From Halomonas sp. (GTDB taxonomy: Bacteria; Pseudomonadota; Gammaproteobacteria; Pseudomonadales; Halomonadaceae), in NCBI GenBank assembly GCA_007116835.1, contig SKHS01000166.1:1-7064 (forward strand): a DNA stretch of 7,064 nt, in the 5' to 3' direction. Made by a program: the position numbers and the translations under genes. Shown in pieces: positions 6,766-7,064 of this stretch. Below the pieces are notes generated by a model that saw only the letters and a list, made by a program, of their open reading frames with translations, had not been told where the DNA came from and searched no databases. Position 1 is the first letter of the stretch. Every line of letters begins with the position of its first letter.

Positions 6766-6906
6766 ATGGGTGAATGGACGATAAAAGGCGGTGGCATCAC
6801 CACCGACAACGGCGCTCTCAACGCGGCAACAGCCTTCGCTCTGGAAGGCCGCGCCGAGTGGGGTAATGGCGTATTGATAGGTTTAAGCGCTATGGAGATT
6901 GATTAA
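6766..6906 (+). CDS. 46-residue hypothetical protein directly before vgrG
   Basis: A short gene with a strong Shine-Dalgarno, whose stop TAA shares its last base with the vgrG start (TAATG). I do not recognise the product. It begins MGEWTIKGGG and ends GVLIGLSAMEID. It is glycine-rich (nine of 46) and acidic (six Asp/Glu against two Lys/Arg), with two further strand-like hydrophobic stretches, around 20-26 and 35-40. There is no signal peptide, membrane segment or cysteine. It does not resemble PAAR, Hcp or a known effector adaptor. The coupling suggests co-production with VgrG, for instance as a small spike-associated protein or simply as a leader that sets vgrG translation. A remnant of a longer gene is also possible, although the good ribosome binding site and clean coupling argue against decay. 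Confidence 0.65.
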   Translation: MGEWTIKGGGITTDNGALNAATAFALEGRAEWGNGVLIGLSAMEID

Positions 6907-7064
6907 TGGCCACACCCAATCTGCACTTCACCCTCACGCTGCTTGGCGACCATGACGCCGTGGTGGTCGACTTCCAACTGCACGAAGCGCTGTCTAGCCC
7001 CTTCAAGCTGACCCTCACCCTGGCCAGCCGCAGTGAACACCTGGACGCCGCTGACCTGCTGGAC
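6906..7064 (+). CDS. vgrG: T6SS spike protein VgrG/TssI (5' part only)
   Basis: The first 53 residues of a VgrG are visible; the gene runs off the window. The pattern LHFTLTLLGDHDAVVVDFQL (6-25) followed by HEALSSPFKLTLTLASRS and DAADLLD is the typical start of the first gp27-like domain, where most VgrGs have a strand, a charged turn, then E-x-L-S-x-P-F and a strand ending near DLLG. VgrG trimers cap the Hcp tube and puncture the target cell, often carrying effectors on the C-terminus, which cannot be seen here. The start is set by GGAG (6894-6897), eight bases upstream, and overlaps the previous stop by one base. Base composition differs from the upstream genes: about 63% GC, and 11 of 12 leucines are CTG or CTC. 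Confidence 0.9.
   Translation, partial: MATPNLHFTLTLLGDHDAVVVDFQLHEALSSPFKLTLTLASRSEHLDAADLLD

Overview
The window is a piece of a type VI secretion system (T6SS) gene cluster, read entirely on the + strand. Seven genes are visible: the 3' end of a sigma-54 activator (vasH-like), then a TagO/VasI family periplasmic protein, TssA (VasJ type), TssM (IcmF/VasK), a GNAT-like protein of unknown role, a 46-residue unknown protein, and the 5' end of a vgrG (tssI). The order vasH-vasI-vasJ-vasK is the order of the Vibrio cholerae VCA0117-VCA0120 block. This points to a gammaproteobacterium with a Vibrio-type T6SS cluster. The middling GC content and mixed codon use would suit a halophilic or marine lineage such as Halomonas, but that assignment is a guess from general appearance.

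Layout. Positions 1-363 hold the last 120 residues of the regulator: the end of its AAA+ domain and a Fis-type helix-turn-helix. Its stop overlaps the vasI start (ATGA). vasI (360-1016) ends inside the ribosome binding site of tssA (1027-2442). A 37-base gap with a clear Shine-Dalgarno precedes tssM (2480-6133), which overlaps the GNAT-like gene (6117-6698) by 17 bases. Then comes the longest gap, 67 bases (6699-6765), with a hairpin that may be a weak terminator. It is followed by the 46-residue gene (6766-6906) and vgrG (6906 to the window edge), which overlap by one base (TAATG). The tight packing suggests one transcript from the regulator through the GNAT-like gene, and a second tightly coupled pair beginning after the hairpin.

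How the genes work together. TssM is the inner-membrane scaffold whose periplasmic part meets the outer-membrane lipoprotein TssJ. TssA acts at the baseplate and tail during assembly. VgrG is the puncturing spike. The VasH-type regulator is expected to activate sigma-54 promoters for hcp/vgrG-type operons. VasI is a periplasmic accessory protein of unclear role.

The core genes are conventional and I see no wholly new system. The points most worth a second look are the GNAT-like gene just after tssM (where V. cholerae has vasL/tagA), the unrecognised 46-residue gene coupled to vgrG, a perfect 12-bp inverted repeat inside tssA, and an abrupt change of codon use at vgrG. No RNA genes, insertion sequences, CRISPR arrays or minus-strand genes are supported.
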